In this document: positions 28,359-37,598 of the stretch, piece by piece | How positions within the stretch are numbered: position 1 is the stretch's first letter | How the letters are laid out: each line of letters starts with the position of its first letter | NCBI RefSeq assembly: GCF_004208415.1 | Contig: NZ_CP035758.1 | Location: forward strand, 3,720,001 to 3,784,000 | Reading direction: 5' to 3' | DNA length: 64,000 nt | DNA from: Ktedonosporobacter rubrisoli | Lineage (GTDB): Bacteria; Chloroflexota; Ktedonobacteria; Ktedonobacterales; Ktedonobacteraceae | Notes under the pieces: model-generated | Told to the model about the DNA's origin: nothing | What the model saw: only the letters and a program-made list of their open reading frames with translations | Databases searched by the model: none | Program-made: the position numbers and the translations under genes

Positions 28359-28739
28359 TCAAGCTCCGACTGGTGCAGGATCTGCAAGAACAAGACCATT
28401 GCCATCAGGATCATGAAAGCTGGCCTGCTTTCCCCAGGGAGTGGTTTGGGGTCCTTCAACAATGACTCCTGCCTGACGCAGCCGCTCGCAATCCTCATCA
28501 ATAGTAGTTGTCTCCAGCATAATGCCCTGTGCACTTCCTGGTGCCTGGGACAACCAGGTGACCAGAACCATGCTCGTCGCTGCCTCTTTGGGGGCTACTT
28601 CGAGCCAGCGTGCATTCTCTCCCATAGGGGTGGGTAGGTCTCGAACCAGTTCAAAGCCAAGCATGGTAAGGTAAAAGTGCTTTGCTCGCTCCTGATCGGC
28701 AACGGGCAGAGAGAGCCGTTGGATATGCGTAATGGACAT
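28359..28739 (-). CDS. VOC family (glyoxalase/bleomycin resistance-like) protein
   Basis: This 126-residue protein of the vicinal-oxygen-chelate fold has the opening ITHIQRLSLPVADQERAKHF, the central ARWLEVAPKEA segment and the end FHDPDGNGLVLADP. Metal ligands His and Glu are only partly conserved (H5 present), so activity is uncertain. AAGGAGATCA precedes the ATG. A 30-bp perfect palindrome and a second related site lie just upstream and suggest tight control by a regulator not encoded next door. Confidence 0.88.
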   Translation of the reverse strand: MSITHIQRLSLPVADQERAKHFYLTMLGFELVRDLPTPMGENARWLEVAPKEAATSMVLVTWLSQAPGSAQGIMLETTTIDEDCERLRQAGVIVEGPQTTPWGKQASFHDPDGNGLVLADPAPVGA

Positions 28740-28781
28740 ACAGAGTGATCTCCTTCCTCTCTATAAGGTGAAGTTTGTAAG

Positions 28782-28811
28782 ATGATAGGTAGGAAATTTC
28801 CTACCTATCAT
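28782..28811. promoter_or_regulatory. 30-bp perfect palindrome upstream of the VOC gene
   Basis: The sequence from 28782 to 28811 equals its own reverse complement, with half-site ATGATAGGTAGGAAA. It begins 43 bases upstream of the VOC start codon on the reverse strand, in the promoter area. Such a site fits a dimeric repressor or activator. A related, shorter site follows at 28829. Confidence 0.65.
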
Positions 28812-28828
28812 GATCAAGAGCATTATAC

Positions 28829-28844
28829 GTAGGAAAATGCCTAC
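28829..28844. promoter_or_regulatory. Second site related to the 28782 palindrome
   Basis: GTAGGAAAATGCCTAC has 5-bp inverted arms with the same GTAGG/CCTAC half-site as the large palindrome and the same A-rich centre. The centres of the two sites are about 40 bases apart, near four helical turns, so cooperative binding is possible. Confidence 0.45.
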
Positions 28845-29108
28845 TTGTCAAGAGGGAGAGTCCCTTTGTTCTCTTCTCGGCTTGTGTGAAGCTCGTTGCA
28901 CATCCCAGAGGCAGAGAGCGCTCTTCTTGAGGTTCTGTTAATCTTAAGCGCTTTCCGGCAAAGTCAGTAGGAGCAAATCCAGGAGCTAGGAGATGGGGAT
29001 AAGCTCTTGTACATACTCATCCCCAATGAATGGATAGGCAAAACCATCTACTATTTGTTGGTAAGTCAGGAGAAGAGGATTTCATACACCCACTTCTCCT
29101 GAGGAAAT

Positions 29109-30647
29109 TTATTGTAATAATCCAGACAATACCTTTTCATCGCTGACAGCATTGACCTGACTTCCAGCTTTATTTCTTGCTGGAGATGCGGCAAGATTAG
29201 CCCATAAATAATGGGTTGCGTAAGCGCGCCAGGGCCGCCATGCCTCTGCATATGCCTCCAGATCGCGCACGCTCATATTCACACCCAAATGTTCAAGCGC
29301 ACGACGCAAGGCAAGATCAGTAACCGGGAACGCATCAGGATCTCCCATCACTCGCATGACAATGTACGCTACTGTCCATGGTCCAATCCCAGGCAATTTC
29401 AAGAGCTGCTCTTTAGTAACCTCGTAGTCGGCACTCCGATCAAGTACCAGATCTCCAGCTGCCACGGCACTGGCAAGCGCTTTCAACGCAGTGATACGGC
29501 TATTTGTAAGCCCATATCCTTGTAAATCTGCATTAGCTATTACTTGCGCCGAAGGGAAGAAATGCGTCAACGAGCTCTGGGGTTGCTCCAGAGGTACTCC
29601 TAGACCGGCCACAAGGCGTCCGGCCAACGTACGTGCGCCGGCCACGGATATCTGCTGCCCTAGAATCGCGCGAACTGCAAGTTCAAAGCCATCAAGGGCT
29701 CCTGGAATACGCAATCCTGGTTTCTGGGCAACCAGAATGGTCAGCAAGCTATCCTTTGCCAGAATATTGCTAATCATTTCCGGGACCATATCCAGGTCGA
29801 AGAGCTGCCTGCAGCGCTGCACCAACATGCTCAAATCATTAAGGTTCGTGAGCTGCAAACGTAGCTGTACTGCATTTGCCTTCTTCATCGGCTCTAGCTC
29901 AATTACTCCCTGAGAGGCTGGTAATATCACTGTTCGCCGATAACAACCATCTTTGACTTCCTCAACTCCATTCACTGCACGCTGCCCCAGATAAGAGAGC
30001 AGCGTCCCTGCCTCAAATGGTGGACGATATTGTAAGCGCAGAGTGAGTTTCCCTTCTCCTCCTTTTTCAGGACGCGCACTCCGCCGAAAAGCCGATGGCG
30101 CACAGCCAAATGCAGTCTGCATCGTCTCGTTGAACTGCCGTATACTGGCAAAGCCAGCAGTGAAGGCAATAGTCGTGAGAGAAAGATTGGTTTGATCAAT
30201 GAGCAAGCGCGCGGTCTGAGCCCTCCGGGTTCGCGCCAGGGCCAATGGGCCCACCCCAACCTCGGCCATTAGTTCTCGATGCAGGTGCCTCTCGCTCACG
30301 GCCAGGCGCTGCGCCAGCCCTGAAACTCCTTCAGTATCTACAACTCCATCAGCAATCAAGCGTAACGCTCGTGCAACCAGGTCCGCGCGCATATTCCACT
30401 CAGGAGAGCCCGGACTGGCTTCAGGATGGCAGCGTCGGCAGGCCCGAAACCCTGCCGCTTCTGCTGCCGCGGCACAAGTGAAGAAACGCACGTGCTTCGC
30501 ATATGGGGTCGGAGCCGGGCAAATAGGCCGGCAATAGATCCCAGTTGTCGTAACTGCCGCAAAGAAGCGCCCATCAAAGCGCGAGTCACGACTACATAAT
30601 GCTTTGTAGCAGAGATCAAAATCGGTGTAGGTTTGCATTGTTTCCAT
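29109..30647 (-). CDS. alkA: Ada-type regulator fused to AlkA DNA glycosylase
   Basis: This 512-residue fusion protein of the alkylation response carries the Ada zinc domain at residues 10-80, with metal cysteines 39, 43, 70 and 73; Cys39 in GIYCRPIC is the methyl acceptor from phosphotriesters. An AraC-type helix-turn-helix pair follows (about 90-190). The C-terminal 290 residues are an AlkA fold with a helix-hairpin-helix LLKLPGIGPWTVAYIVM and a following aspartate in AFPVTDLALRRAL. It would sense methylation, regulate genes and excise 3-methyladenine. A separate Ogt gene lies 1.4 kb away. Confidence 0.93.
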   Translation of the reverse strand: METMQTYTDFDLCYKALCSRDSRFDGRFFAAVTTTGIYCRPICPAPTPYAKHVRFFTCAAAAEAAGFRACRRCHPEASPGSPEWNMRADLVARALRLIADGVVDTEGVSGLAQRLAVSERHLHRELMAEVGVGPLALARTRRAQTARLLIDQTNLSLTTIAFTAGFASIRQFNETMQTAFGCAPSAFRRSARPEKGGEGKLTLRLQYRPPFEAGTLLSYLGQRAVNGVEEVKDGCYRRTVILPASQGVIELEPMKKANAVQLRLQLTNLNDLSMLVQRCRQLFDLDMVPEMISNILAKDSLLTILVAQKPGLRIPGALDGFELAVRAILGQQISVAGARTLAGRLVAGLGVPLEQPQSSLTHFFPSAQVIANADLQGYGLTNSRITALKALASAVAAGDLVLDRSADYEVTKEQLLKLPGIGPWTVAYIVMRVMGDPDAFPVTDLALRRALEHLGVNMSVRDLEAYAEAWRPWRAYATHYLWANLAASPARNKAGSQVNAVSDEKVLSGLLQ

Positions 30648-30910
30648 AGCTCTATAATCATACTTGCATGACTCTCCACATACTAGCAGTTTTCGGACAT
30701 TATCGCCACATCGCGAACTGATATTCTATATTTCATGGCTATAAGAAATGCCTCTGCCTACTCTGTGCTTGCCGCTTTCCAGGAGACAGGTGGATCACCG
30801 CTGCTCGTCTTGATCAAACTCGCTACCGAGCGCTTTGTTGGGGAAGTCGCCAGGTAGCATTCCTGGCTCTTCCAATAGAGGCAAGAGGGAACGAAGTGAT
30901 CAAAACAGTT
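30648..30910. other. Intergenic stretch
   Basis: It contains the promoter region of the Ada-AlkA gene near its left edge. No gene or repeat that I can support lies in the remainder. Confidence 0.35.
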
Positions 30911-31162
30911 TTAAGCTGACTTCCATTCATCGCTCTGCTTGAGCGGTTTGATGATTTCATCAAGCAGGCGTGGGATGATCACTTCATGCTGGTAAAATGC
31001 AGTGATCAGATCCATCGAATAGCATAGTACCCCATTAGAATCATGCGCGAATATTTTGCGATCTTTACCCGTCGAGTGGCATAAACATACATCTTTATCG
31101 CTTATCGTTTCGACTATACTGGAAAGAGAAGGGTGGAATACCGAAAAAGGGAATAGATGCAA
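30911..31162 (-). CDS. Hypothetical small protein, weakly supported
   Basis: This 83-codon frame has protein-like composition in its second half (GKDRKIFAHDSNGVLCYSMD, then DLITAFYQHEVII). I do not recognise the family. No clear ribosome site precedes the start, and the N-terminal 20 residues look less natural, so the true start may be internal. It diverges from the secreted protein gene at 31201 with only 38 bases between. Confidence 0.3.
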   Translation of the reverse strand: MHLFPFSVFHPSLSSIVETISDKDVCLCHSTGKDRKIFAHDSNGVLCYSMDLITAFYQHEVIIPRLLDEIIKPLKQSDEWKSA

Positions 31163-31200
31163 AAAACACCCATTGGAAAATGGAAAGAAGGTGATGGATC

Positions 31201-31542
31201 GTGAAAATATGGCTCAAAATCGTCTGTGGGTTGGCCTTGAGTATCGGACTACTTAGTCTAGTTGGTGCTGGCGCTGCCAGAGCGCATACTTTTCAGCACT
31301 TTGCGCCTCTAGCAACATGTAAGCAGATGCACCAGGTTGCAGTTGTCGTAGCTACTGGCGATAAATTTCAGCGGATTTGTGTGCCAGAGGGACAAGAACG
31401 AAGCCTGAGTCAGGTACGAGCCATTTGCAATTACAGTGAAGTTGCCGTGTTCTTTGAGGATCAGACACTCCAAAAGCGCTTCGACATCGCGCCGGAGCAG
31501 TGTCAGCTCTTTGATCTAGATGATGGCAACCTCTTTACCTAA
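31201..31542 (+). CDS. Small secreted four-cysteine protein, function unknown
   Basis: GTG start after GAAGGTGATG. The 113-residue product opens with a clean signal peptide (MKIWLKIVCGLALSIGLLSL then VGAGAARAHT, cleavage near residue 28). The mature part of about 85 residues has four cysteines (ATCKQ, RICVP, AICNY, EQCQL) that could form two disulfides outside the cell. No known domain was recognised. It stands alone. Confidence 0.6.
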   Translation: MKIWLKIVCGLALSIGLLSLVGAGAARAHTFQHFAPLATCKQMHQVAVVVATGDKFQRICVPEGQERSLSQVRAICNYSEVAVFFEDQTLQKRFDIAPEQCQLFDLDDGNLFT

Positions 31543-32035
31543 ATTGACCTGGCAGAGCTCCTCACTCCACATTACCCGGCTTCCCCTCAGGGAGTCATGT
31601 GGAATCCTGGGCGCACAATAAGAGCGCCATAATACAGAGCCCAGGAGGGCACGAGATAATGTACAATTTCTCTTGGTAGTGCATGGATGAGCGATGCTGT
31701 GGAGAAATACAAACGTTGTGTAGCTGCACCTGCTGTGTGCGGAAGCTTACTCGCCCAACAGGTGCACATCCTGCCTACCAGGGCTTAACCCTACCAATCC
31801 AGCGTACTAGCTTCTCAGGTTAAGATCATCAGAACTTTTTTGCTCCGGTGTGCGCATTCAGGAACTAGTAGAAACGAAGTGAAACGTCAGTTTACTATTC
31901 TTCAGATGATTATGTCCGAAAATCGCCAGACATCAGCTACCCCATAAGATACTATAAAGCTACCTTCTTAAGTATTATATAAACGCAACAATATATCATA
32001 ATCGCTATTTCTCTATTAGCGAAAGGAACTTTTCG
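31543..32035. other. Intergenic region without supported genes
   Basis: This is a 490-base gap between the small secreted protein and Ogt. Short frames on both strands lack ribosome sites and recognisable content. The last 60 bases are AT-rich and probably hold the Ogt promoter. Confidence 0.4.
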
Positions 32036-32560
32036 GTGAAAGAGCTTTTTTACGATCGCATTGCTTCTCCCATCGGTGAAATCCTTGTCGTTGTTGATGG
32101 ATCATATCTATGCTCGCTCGACTTCACTGATTGTGAGCAACGTATGATGGCACTCTTGCGTCGCCGCTATGCTTCACTGCAGCTTACACACATGGCAGAT
32201 CCTTATGGCTACAGCAGTCGTATCCAGGCTTACTTCGCAGGCGACTACAGCAGTCTTGACGAAATTCCTGTCTCTACAGGAGGTACTACTTTTCAGCAGC
32301 AAGTCTGGCAGGCTTTACGTACGATACCTGTAGGCACAATTACAACATATGGTACCATTGCTGCTCAGATAGGCAAGCCCATAGCTTATCGAGCAGTTGG
32401 CGCCACAAACGCCCTCAATCCTGTTGGAATTGTTGTTCCCTGTCACCGCGTCATTGGAGCCAACGCATCTTTAACTGGCTATGCTGGTGGCCTTGAACGC
32501 AAGCGCTGGTTGCTTCAGCATGAAGGGGTCCTTTTACAGAATAAGCTCATGGTACAGTAG
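32036..32560 (+). CDS. ogt: Methylated-DNA--protein-cysteine methyltransferase
   Basis: This 174-residue suicide repair enzyme transfers methyl groups from O6-methylguanine to its own cysteine. The active-site motif VVPCHRVIGAN is present with the acceptor Cys136, and the DNA-recognition helix FQQQVWQALRTIP with TTYGTIAAQIGKP lies ahead. GTG start after GAAAGGAAC. Its closeness to the Ada-AlkA gene suggests a local alkylation-repair group, although the two genes are on opposite strands. Confidence 0.95.
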   Translation: MKELFYDRIASPIGEILVVVDGSYLCSLDFTDCEQRMMALLRRRYASLQLTHMADPYGYSSRIQAYFAGDYSSLDEIPVSTGGTTFQQQVWQALRTIPVGTITTYGTIAAQIGKPIAYRAVGATNALNPVGIVVPCHRVIGANASLTGYAGGLERKRWLLQHEGVLLQNKLMVQ

Positions 32561-32763
32561 CCACAAACAGGAAATTCCGTTCTATCTTGTGCGAGCAATA
32601 TCCCACCTCACTGGTCGCTACGGTCCTCTTCGTTCGCTCCTGTTACTGTCAAATCCCAACTTTGCAATGAAGGCTTATTCGGCAGCATTAGGAGCGATCG
32701 TTCCCATGAGCGAACTAGTTTTAGGACTATTTCGCCCCCTCTCAAGAGGAGCGAAACGCTGAA

Positions 32764-34323
32764 TCAGGTCCAGCTTATGCCATCTACGTAAATGGTAGAA
32801 GGAGATGCTTGTTTGAAGAAGCGAATGCCGAGTGTACGGACTTTTCCAGACGTAACAGGCATAAATGGAAACCCAAATCTCAGCAAATTCCAGGTCTCGG
32901 CCTTGAGTACGATTGGCTGGCCAAAGCACAAGGAACCGGTTGCTTCATCTTCCACAAAGAGCTGAGCAATCATAAGAGAACTCCCAGCTGGCGCATAGAC
33001 ATGGGCTAGCACATTAGAGCGACCATTCAAAGTAGCAATGGCCGAACCACTGACTTCGATAGAAGATTGAACATCTTGATCCGCTAGTGTCACCTGGAGC
33101 GCATGAATGCCATCCCAGGCTACCGCTGTGCTAACTTGCAGCGTAGTCTTATCGCTATCACTCTTCCAACCAGCCGTCTGGCCATCCTCAAAGGAGAAGC
33201 CTCCTCCTTCTTGCAACAATTCTTCGTATTTGGATTTCAGTACTGTGGCCTGAATCGTTAACTGTCCATTGTTGATCAGGGGAGTCAGAGACATGACTGA
33301 ATGCTGAACGGCAGCAAAGATGTTGTTTTTTGCCAGCGTCTCAATTGCCTTACTGGTCCAGTCAATGATAAACTGAGCATCCTCGTTAAATGCAGGTATA
33401 TGGGGATCATAGTTATATTCACTGATGATAATGGGAACCTCCTCTCCCTCTCCCAAAATATCGTGCATGGCAATACGGGCATCATTAAAATGGATATTCC
33501 AACGATCAAGCTTTTCCAGGCAGGTGCTGGGCGGATCAGGTGGTTTGGTGTAGATACCGCTGGTATCGCAGGTGTACTCATGCCAGCTCACGGCATCAGG
33601 CAGAGGATTGGCATGCTGCAAAAAGTAGCGCAGGTAATCGTCGTTGTATTGAAAGTTGACAGGACCAATGAACTTGCCGTTGAGGGCCTGCGCCCTCAGT
33701 TGCACAATGACTTCATTCCACTTGTTGGTGTAGGCGATCTTATCAAAGCCACCCAGGTCTGATTCGTTCCCTAGCTCGTAGTAAACTGGTGATTCTCCGA
33801 AGATCTGATTGAGTCCCTTGATCATGAGAAGATCATCCTTGAGCACATCGGGATCGGCAGGACCTCGCAGATTCACCAGGGGAATAGCGCTCATAGAGCG
33901 AATCTGGCGAGCTGCTTCCATTTCAGTCTCAATGGGAATTTGAGGCTCTGTATTGGTACCAATACGAGTAGGCATGCGGACTAGTCTCATGTGCATCTGG
34001 TTTATAAGATAGCTGATGTTGGGATCTTTCAGAAAAGGATCAGTAGCGCTGGTGAGTTCGAGGTCGGTGCCGAAGATCAAAGGAGAAATCTGTGAAGGCA
34101 TGCTGAGAGGGGGTGGAATGCTGTTAGTCTTCCTATGCTCCCCTTCCTCTGTACTCACCTGACTCACTGGATGGTCAGAGTGGGGATCATCCGCAGCTTT
34201 CACCTCCCAAACACCCCAGGACATAACAGTCAGTAGCAGGACGATAAGATACGTCCCCGTTTTAAGGGACCAGCGAGGGAAACGAGACCTGATCCGTGGT
34301 TGTTGCCAGGACTCTTTGTCCAT
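32764..34323 (-). CDS. Secreted GH-A-like glycoside hydrolase with C-terminal beta module
   Basis: This 519-residue exported protein has a single N-terminal hydrophobic segment at about 22-40, acting as signal or anchor. The barrel domain (about 80-375) shows the expected acid/base in YELGNESD (Glu187) and the nucleophile candidate in IIISEYNYD (Glu302), as in GH79/GH39-like clan GH-A members. The last 140 residues form a carbohydrate-binding-like sandwich (GGGFSFEDGQTAGWKSDSD to YVDGISW). Polysaccharide breakdown outside the cell is inferred. Substrate unknown. Confidence 0.75.
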   Translation of the reverse strand: MDKESWQQPRIRSRFPRWSLKTGTYLIVLLLTVMSWGVWEVKAADDPHSDHPVSQVSTEEGEHRKTNSIPPPLSMPSQISPLIFGTDLELTSATDPFLKDPNISYLINQMHMRLVRMPTRIGTNTEPQIPIETEMEAARQIRSMSAIPLVNLRGPADPDVLKDDLLMIKGLNQIFGESPVYYELGNESDLGGFDKIAYTNKWNEVIVQLRAQALNGKFIGPVNFQYNDDYLRYFLQHANPLPDAVSWHEYTCDTSGIYTKPPDPPSTCLEKLDRWNIHFNDARIAMHDILGEGEEVPIIISEYNYDPHIPAFNEDAQFIIDWTSKAIETLAKNNIFAAVQHSVMSLTPLINNGQLTIQATVLKSKYEELLQEGGGFSFEDGQTAGWKSDSDKTTLQVSTAVAWDGIHALQVTLADQDVQSSIEVSGSAIATLNGRSNVLAHVYAPAGSSLMIAQLFVEDEATGSLCFGQPIVLKAETWNLLRFGFPFMPVTSGKVRTLGIRFFKQASPSTIYVDGISWT

Positions 34324-34549
34324 ATCTACACTCCATAATCATAGTTTGTTGACTATCTCTGCGAATATTCTGTCGCAGAATAAATCCCAAGAGTTCTGAC
34401 GCCAGCTGACAGTTGGAAAGACGCCATAGCAACAGAGCAATATCCTTCATTGAAGAACGGCAGACATCTGAAGCTACTATTGATACTCGTTCATCAGCTT
34501 TCATATCTTGATATGCAGATAGTCCCCAATGTGGTCTATAGATCAAGCT

Positions 34550-34675
34550 CTATGCATTCTGCCAAAGGGATGGCATAACCAGTTCTCCTTTTGGGCGGCG
34601 CGCAAGCTCGCCTACAGTGCGCTTGCCTCCTTGCAGGAGCAAAACTATAGCGGTCAAACGATCAATACGGTTCAC
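34550..34675 (-). pseudogene. N-terminal stub of a YafY/WYL regulator
   Basis: A GTG at 34675 starts VNRIDRLTAIVLLLQGGKRT then VGELARR, the exact opening expected of a HTH_11/WYL regulator. The frame then departs from the family and ends after 41 codons. The recognition helix and the WYL domain are missing, so this is a remnant. The rest of the gap 34324-35010 is AT-rich with no gene that I can support. Confidence 0.6.
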
Positions 34676-35010
34676 CCCGCTGGCTTCCTCTCTTTTCTTC
34701 CCGAAGCAAAAAGCATTTAGCATCACTAACAATGCTAGTACAAATCAAGGAGGAGACGAAAAGCGCTACTTGCAGAGAAAATCATCAAAAAATTAACTTC
34801 AGTTATATATCAGTAAAGTGATTATTCATTACCTGTCCAAAAGTACATGGAAGCTTAGAACTAATGTCCAGTATATTGTACAATAACTATGCTATACGGC
34901 GCTCAAATACTCAAATGTTCCATGCTTTTTAGGCCATTTACGCATACATTACTTTTATCACGCCGTATATCACCAGAACCTGGCATCAACATCTCTTGAA
35001 GGAGTTATTT

Positions 35011-36294
35011 GTGTTCAAAGCCATCAAAGCTTCAGTTGAAACAAGCCCACTCCGCCATCCGGCCTTCTTACGTCTCTGGTTAGGACTCACTATCTCATAT
35101 CTGGGAGACCAGTTTACTACTATTGCCCTGCTCTGGTTCGTCCTACAACTCACAGGTTCGGGTACAGCAATAGGTCTTGTTATCCTCTGCTTCCAACTTC
35201 CCGGCATTGTCACAGGTCCTCTACTAGGAACATTACTTGATCGTCTCCAGCCACGCTTTGTCATGGGGATAGACAATATTGCCCGTGCATTACTTATCGG
35301 CACTATTCCTACTCTTTACTTGTTACATCATCTGCAGCTATGGCATATCTATGTCCTGGCGCTGCTCGCCGGATCACTCTCTCCGGCTACAGGAGCCGGG
35401 GCGCGTGTTATCTTACCTCAGTTCGTTAGAGAGCAAGAACTTGAACGCGCAAATGCGCTTTCATCGAGCAGCATTCAGTTCTCTACGCTGATCGGCCCTA
35501 TGCTCGCAGGCATTATGGTCGCTAATACGGGTGGTCCCTGGGCTCTATTTGTTGATGCTGTAAGCTTTTTACTTATGGGCTTGCTCGTCCTTTCACTGCC
35601 ATCAGTTCCTCGTCTATCCCCAACAGTGCCAGAAATTGCTACAAAGAACTGGCTTGGCTTTGGCGTGCTCTTCCAAACTAAAGAGGTGCTCATTCTCACG
35701 CTTTTATCGCTTGTCTTTTTCTTCTCCTATGGACCTTTGGAAGCTGCTTTACCTATCTACAGTGATAAAATTCTGCATGCCGGAGCTAGCGGTTATGGCT
35801 TGCTCTGGTCAGGCTTTGGTGTTGGTGCCCTGCTCGGAATATTGCCCACCAGCTTTATCGCCGCCCGCTTCCGTCCTGGCCTTACGCAACCGTTCATCGC
35901 CATACTCTGGGGCCTTTTTCTCTGCCCACTGCTCATCACGCAGAATCTACCTGCGGCCTGCCTATTTCTCGCTCTAGGTGCCTTTGCCTGGGCCCCTTAT
36001 ACTCCCATCGAAACGTCTATCCTACAACGCCTCATTCCGGCTCATCTGCGTGGCCAGGTTTTTGGCGCTCGTCTCGCAATCATCACTGCATCCGCTCCTC
36101 TTGGTTCGGTTGTCGGCGGTTTTCTTCTAGGATACTTTCCCTCCCCCATCATCATAGGTATTTCCGGACTTGCATGCATTCTTGCCGGTATAGCCGGTCT
36201 GCTCTCACCAACCTTACGCAATTTGCGGCGAAACGGGGCAACTGATATGAAGGAAACTGCCACTTCTACATCTTTTACAATTTCTGATACCTGA
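35011..36294 (+). CDS. MFS transporter (enterobactin exporter-like)
   Basis: This 427-residue protein has about twelve membrane spans. FLRLWLGLTISYLGDQFTTI marks helix 1, and GPLLGTLLDRLQPR is the loop 2-3 motif of the major facilitator group related to EntS/MefA drug exporters. I take the GTG at 35011 because GAAGGAG lies six bases upstream; a TTG five codons earlier would overlap that site. The cargo is unknown. The dehydrogenase gene follows 78 bases later. Confidence 0.9.
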   Translation: MFKAIKASVETSPLRHPAFLRLWLGLTISYLGDQFTTIALLWFVLQLTGSGTAIGLVILCFQLPGIVTGPLLGTLLDRLQPRFVMGIDNIARALLIGTIPTLYLLHHLQLWHIYVLALLAGSLSPATGAGARVILPQFVREQELERANALSSSSIQFSTLIGPMLAGIMVANTGGPWALFVDAVSFLLMGLLVLSLPSVPRLSPTVPEIATKNWLGFGVLFQTKEVLILTLLSLVFFFSYGPLEAALPIYSDKILHAGASGYGLLWSGFGVGALLGILPTSFIAARFRPGLTQPFIAILWGLFLCPLLITQNLPAACLFLALGAFAWAPYTPIETSILQRLIPAHLRGQVFGARLAIITASAPLGSVVGGFLLGYFPSPIIIGISGLACILAGIAGLLSPTLRNLRRNGATDMKETATSTSFTISDT

Positions 36295-36372
36295 GCCGCT
36301 ATGGTGCCAGAACAGTATTAGTTGTAATACATGACGACCTTGTGTCATACTTTTATCAAAGGAGGTTCTTAG

Positions 36373-37350
36373 ATGCGGTTACTCTTCTGTAGCAAAAGCT
36401 TTTCTGCAGATCTATCCTGGGATCATCTGGCCAGGATCTTGCCAGGGCATGAAATCATCACCTGCACGCGAGATGCTGTCGCCGAGCATCTGCGTGGCGT
36501 TGATATTATTATCCCCTTTGCAGCCCCAATCACACGTGCCCTTATCGAACGCGGCTCCTTTGGCTTGATTCATGAGTTCGCAGCGGGACTGGACAGCGTT
36601 GACGTGGAAGCAGCAACCGAGGCAGGCATCTGGGTTGCCCGCTTACCGGCCGCCACCACAGGCAACGCCGATTCAGTAGCTGAGATGGCTCTTCTGCATA
36701 TGCTCCTGCTCACACGGCGTTGGAAGGAAACCCAAATTGCGCTGGCCGAGCGTCGCCTCTACGAGCCTGCAGGAAGTACCTTGATGGGTAAGACCGCTTG
36801 TCTGATTGGTATGGGAGGCCTGGGCACTGCGATCGCCCGCCGCCTGGCTGCTCTTGATATGCACTTGCTGGGCTTACGCAAACGACCCGAGCAAGGTGGA
36901 CCCAAAAATATTCCTTTCCAACGGGTTGTTGGGATGGATGCCCTTCATAGCGTGCTTCCCGAAGCTGATTATGTTGTCCTTAGCCTTCCTGCTACCAGCG
37001 AGACACATCATATCATCAATAAGGAGGCTCTGGCGTCAATGAAGCCGGGAGCTTTCCTGATCAATGTTGGCCGGGGCACGCTTGTCGATCCTCAAGCTCT
37101 ACAGGAGGCGCTCAGCAGCGGTCATCTGGCCGGCGCCGGTCTGGATGTCTTCTGGGAGGAGCCAGTCGACCCCAGGCACCCAATTTTTCAGGAGAATGTG
37201 ACGGCTACACCGCATATCGGGGGTATCACAGATACTTCATTCTGGATGCGTGCGCGGACCTTCGCCGCTAATGTGGAACGCTATGTGCAAGGGCAAACTC
37301 CTTTATATGCAGTCAATCAACCAATTCATCCACGTGGACCCATCGCATAG
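36373..37350 (+). CDS. D-2-hydroxyacid dehydrogenase family protein
   Basis: This 325-residue NAD-dependent enzyme has the nucleotide-binding motif GMGGLGTAIARRL near residue 145. The catalytic arginine is in NVGRGTLVD, the glutamate in DVFWEEPV, and the histidine in ATPHIGGITD. These place it with phosphoglycerate/glyoxylate reductase-like enzymes that reduce 2-oxoacids. AAAGGAGG precedes the ATG. It may share a transcript with the MFS gene. Confidence 0.92.
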   Translation: MRLLFCSKSFSADLSWDHLARILPGHEIITCTRDAVAEHLRGVDIIIPFAAPITRALIERGSFGLIHEFAAGLDSVDVEAATEAGIWVARLPAATTGNADSVAEMALLHMLLLTRRWKETQIALAERRLYEPAGSTLMGKTACLIGMGGLGTAIARRLAALDMHLLGLRKRPEQGGPKNIPFQRVVGMDALHSVLPEADYVVLSLPATSETHHIINKEALASMKPGAFLINVGRGTLVDPQALQEALSSGHLAGAGLDVFWEEPVDPRHPIFQENVTATPHIGGITDTSFWMRARTFAANVERYVQGQTPLYAVNQPIHPRGPIA

Positions 37351-37598
37351 CAGCCCTGAATTGGTCTATTGCCCGGGGTCGGATGCATCGCCCATTGAGA
37401 AACTTCTGGCCCCCACAATCCACCTTCTTCGGCCATTGAGGATATACAAAAACAACAACTTACATTACTCGCTATACTTTTATAGCTCTTCTTTTCCGCA
37501 GTAGAGCTTACTTCAAATGTGAGCCTATTTAATGCTAAAATAAAGAAAAAGCAAAGTATTTATCGTTTCTAACTTAGAGTATGAAAGGGAAAAGCTTA

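Noticed and set aside
31587..31769. 60-codon minus-strand frame
   Set aside because: No ribosome site and no family resemblance.
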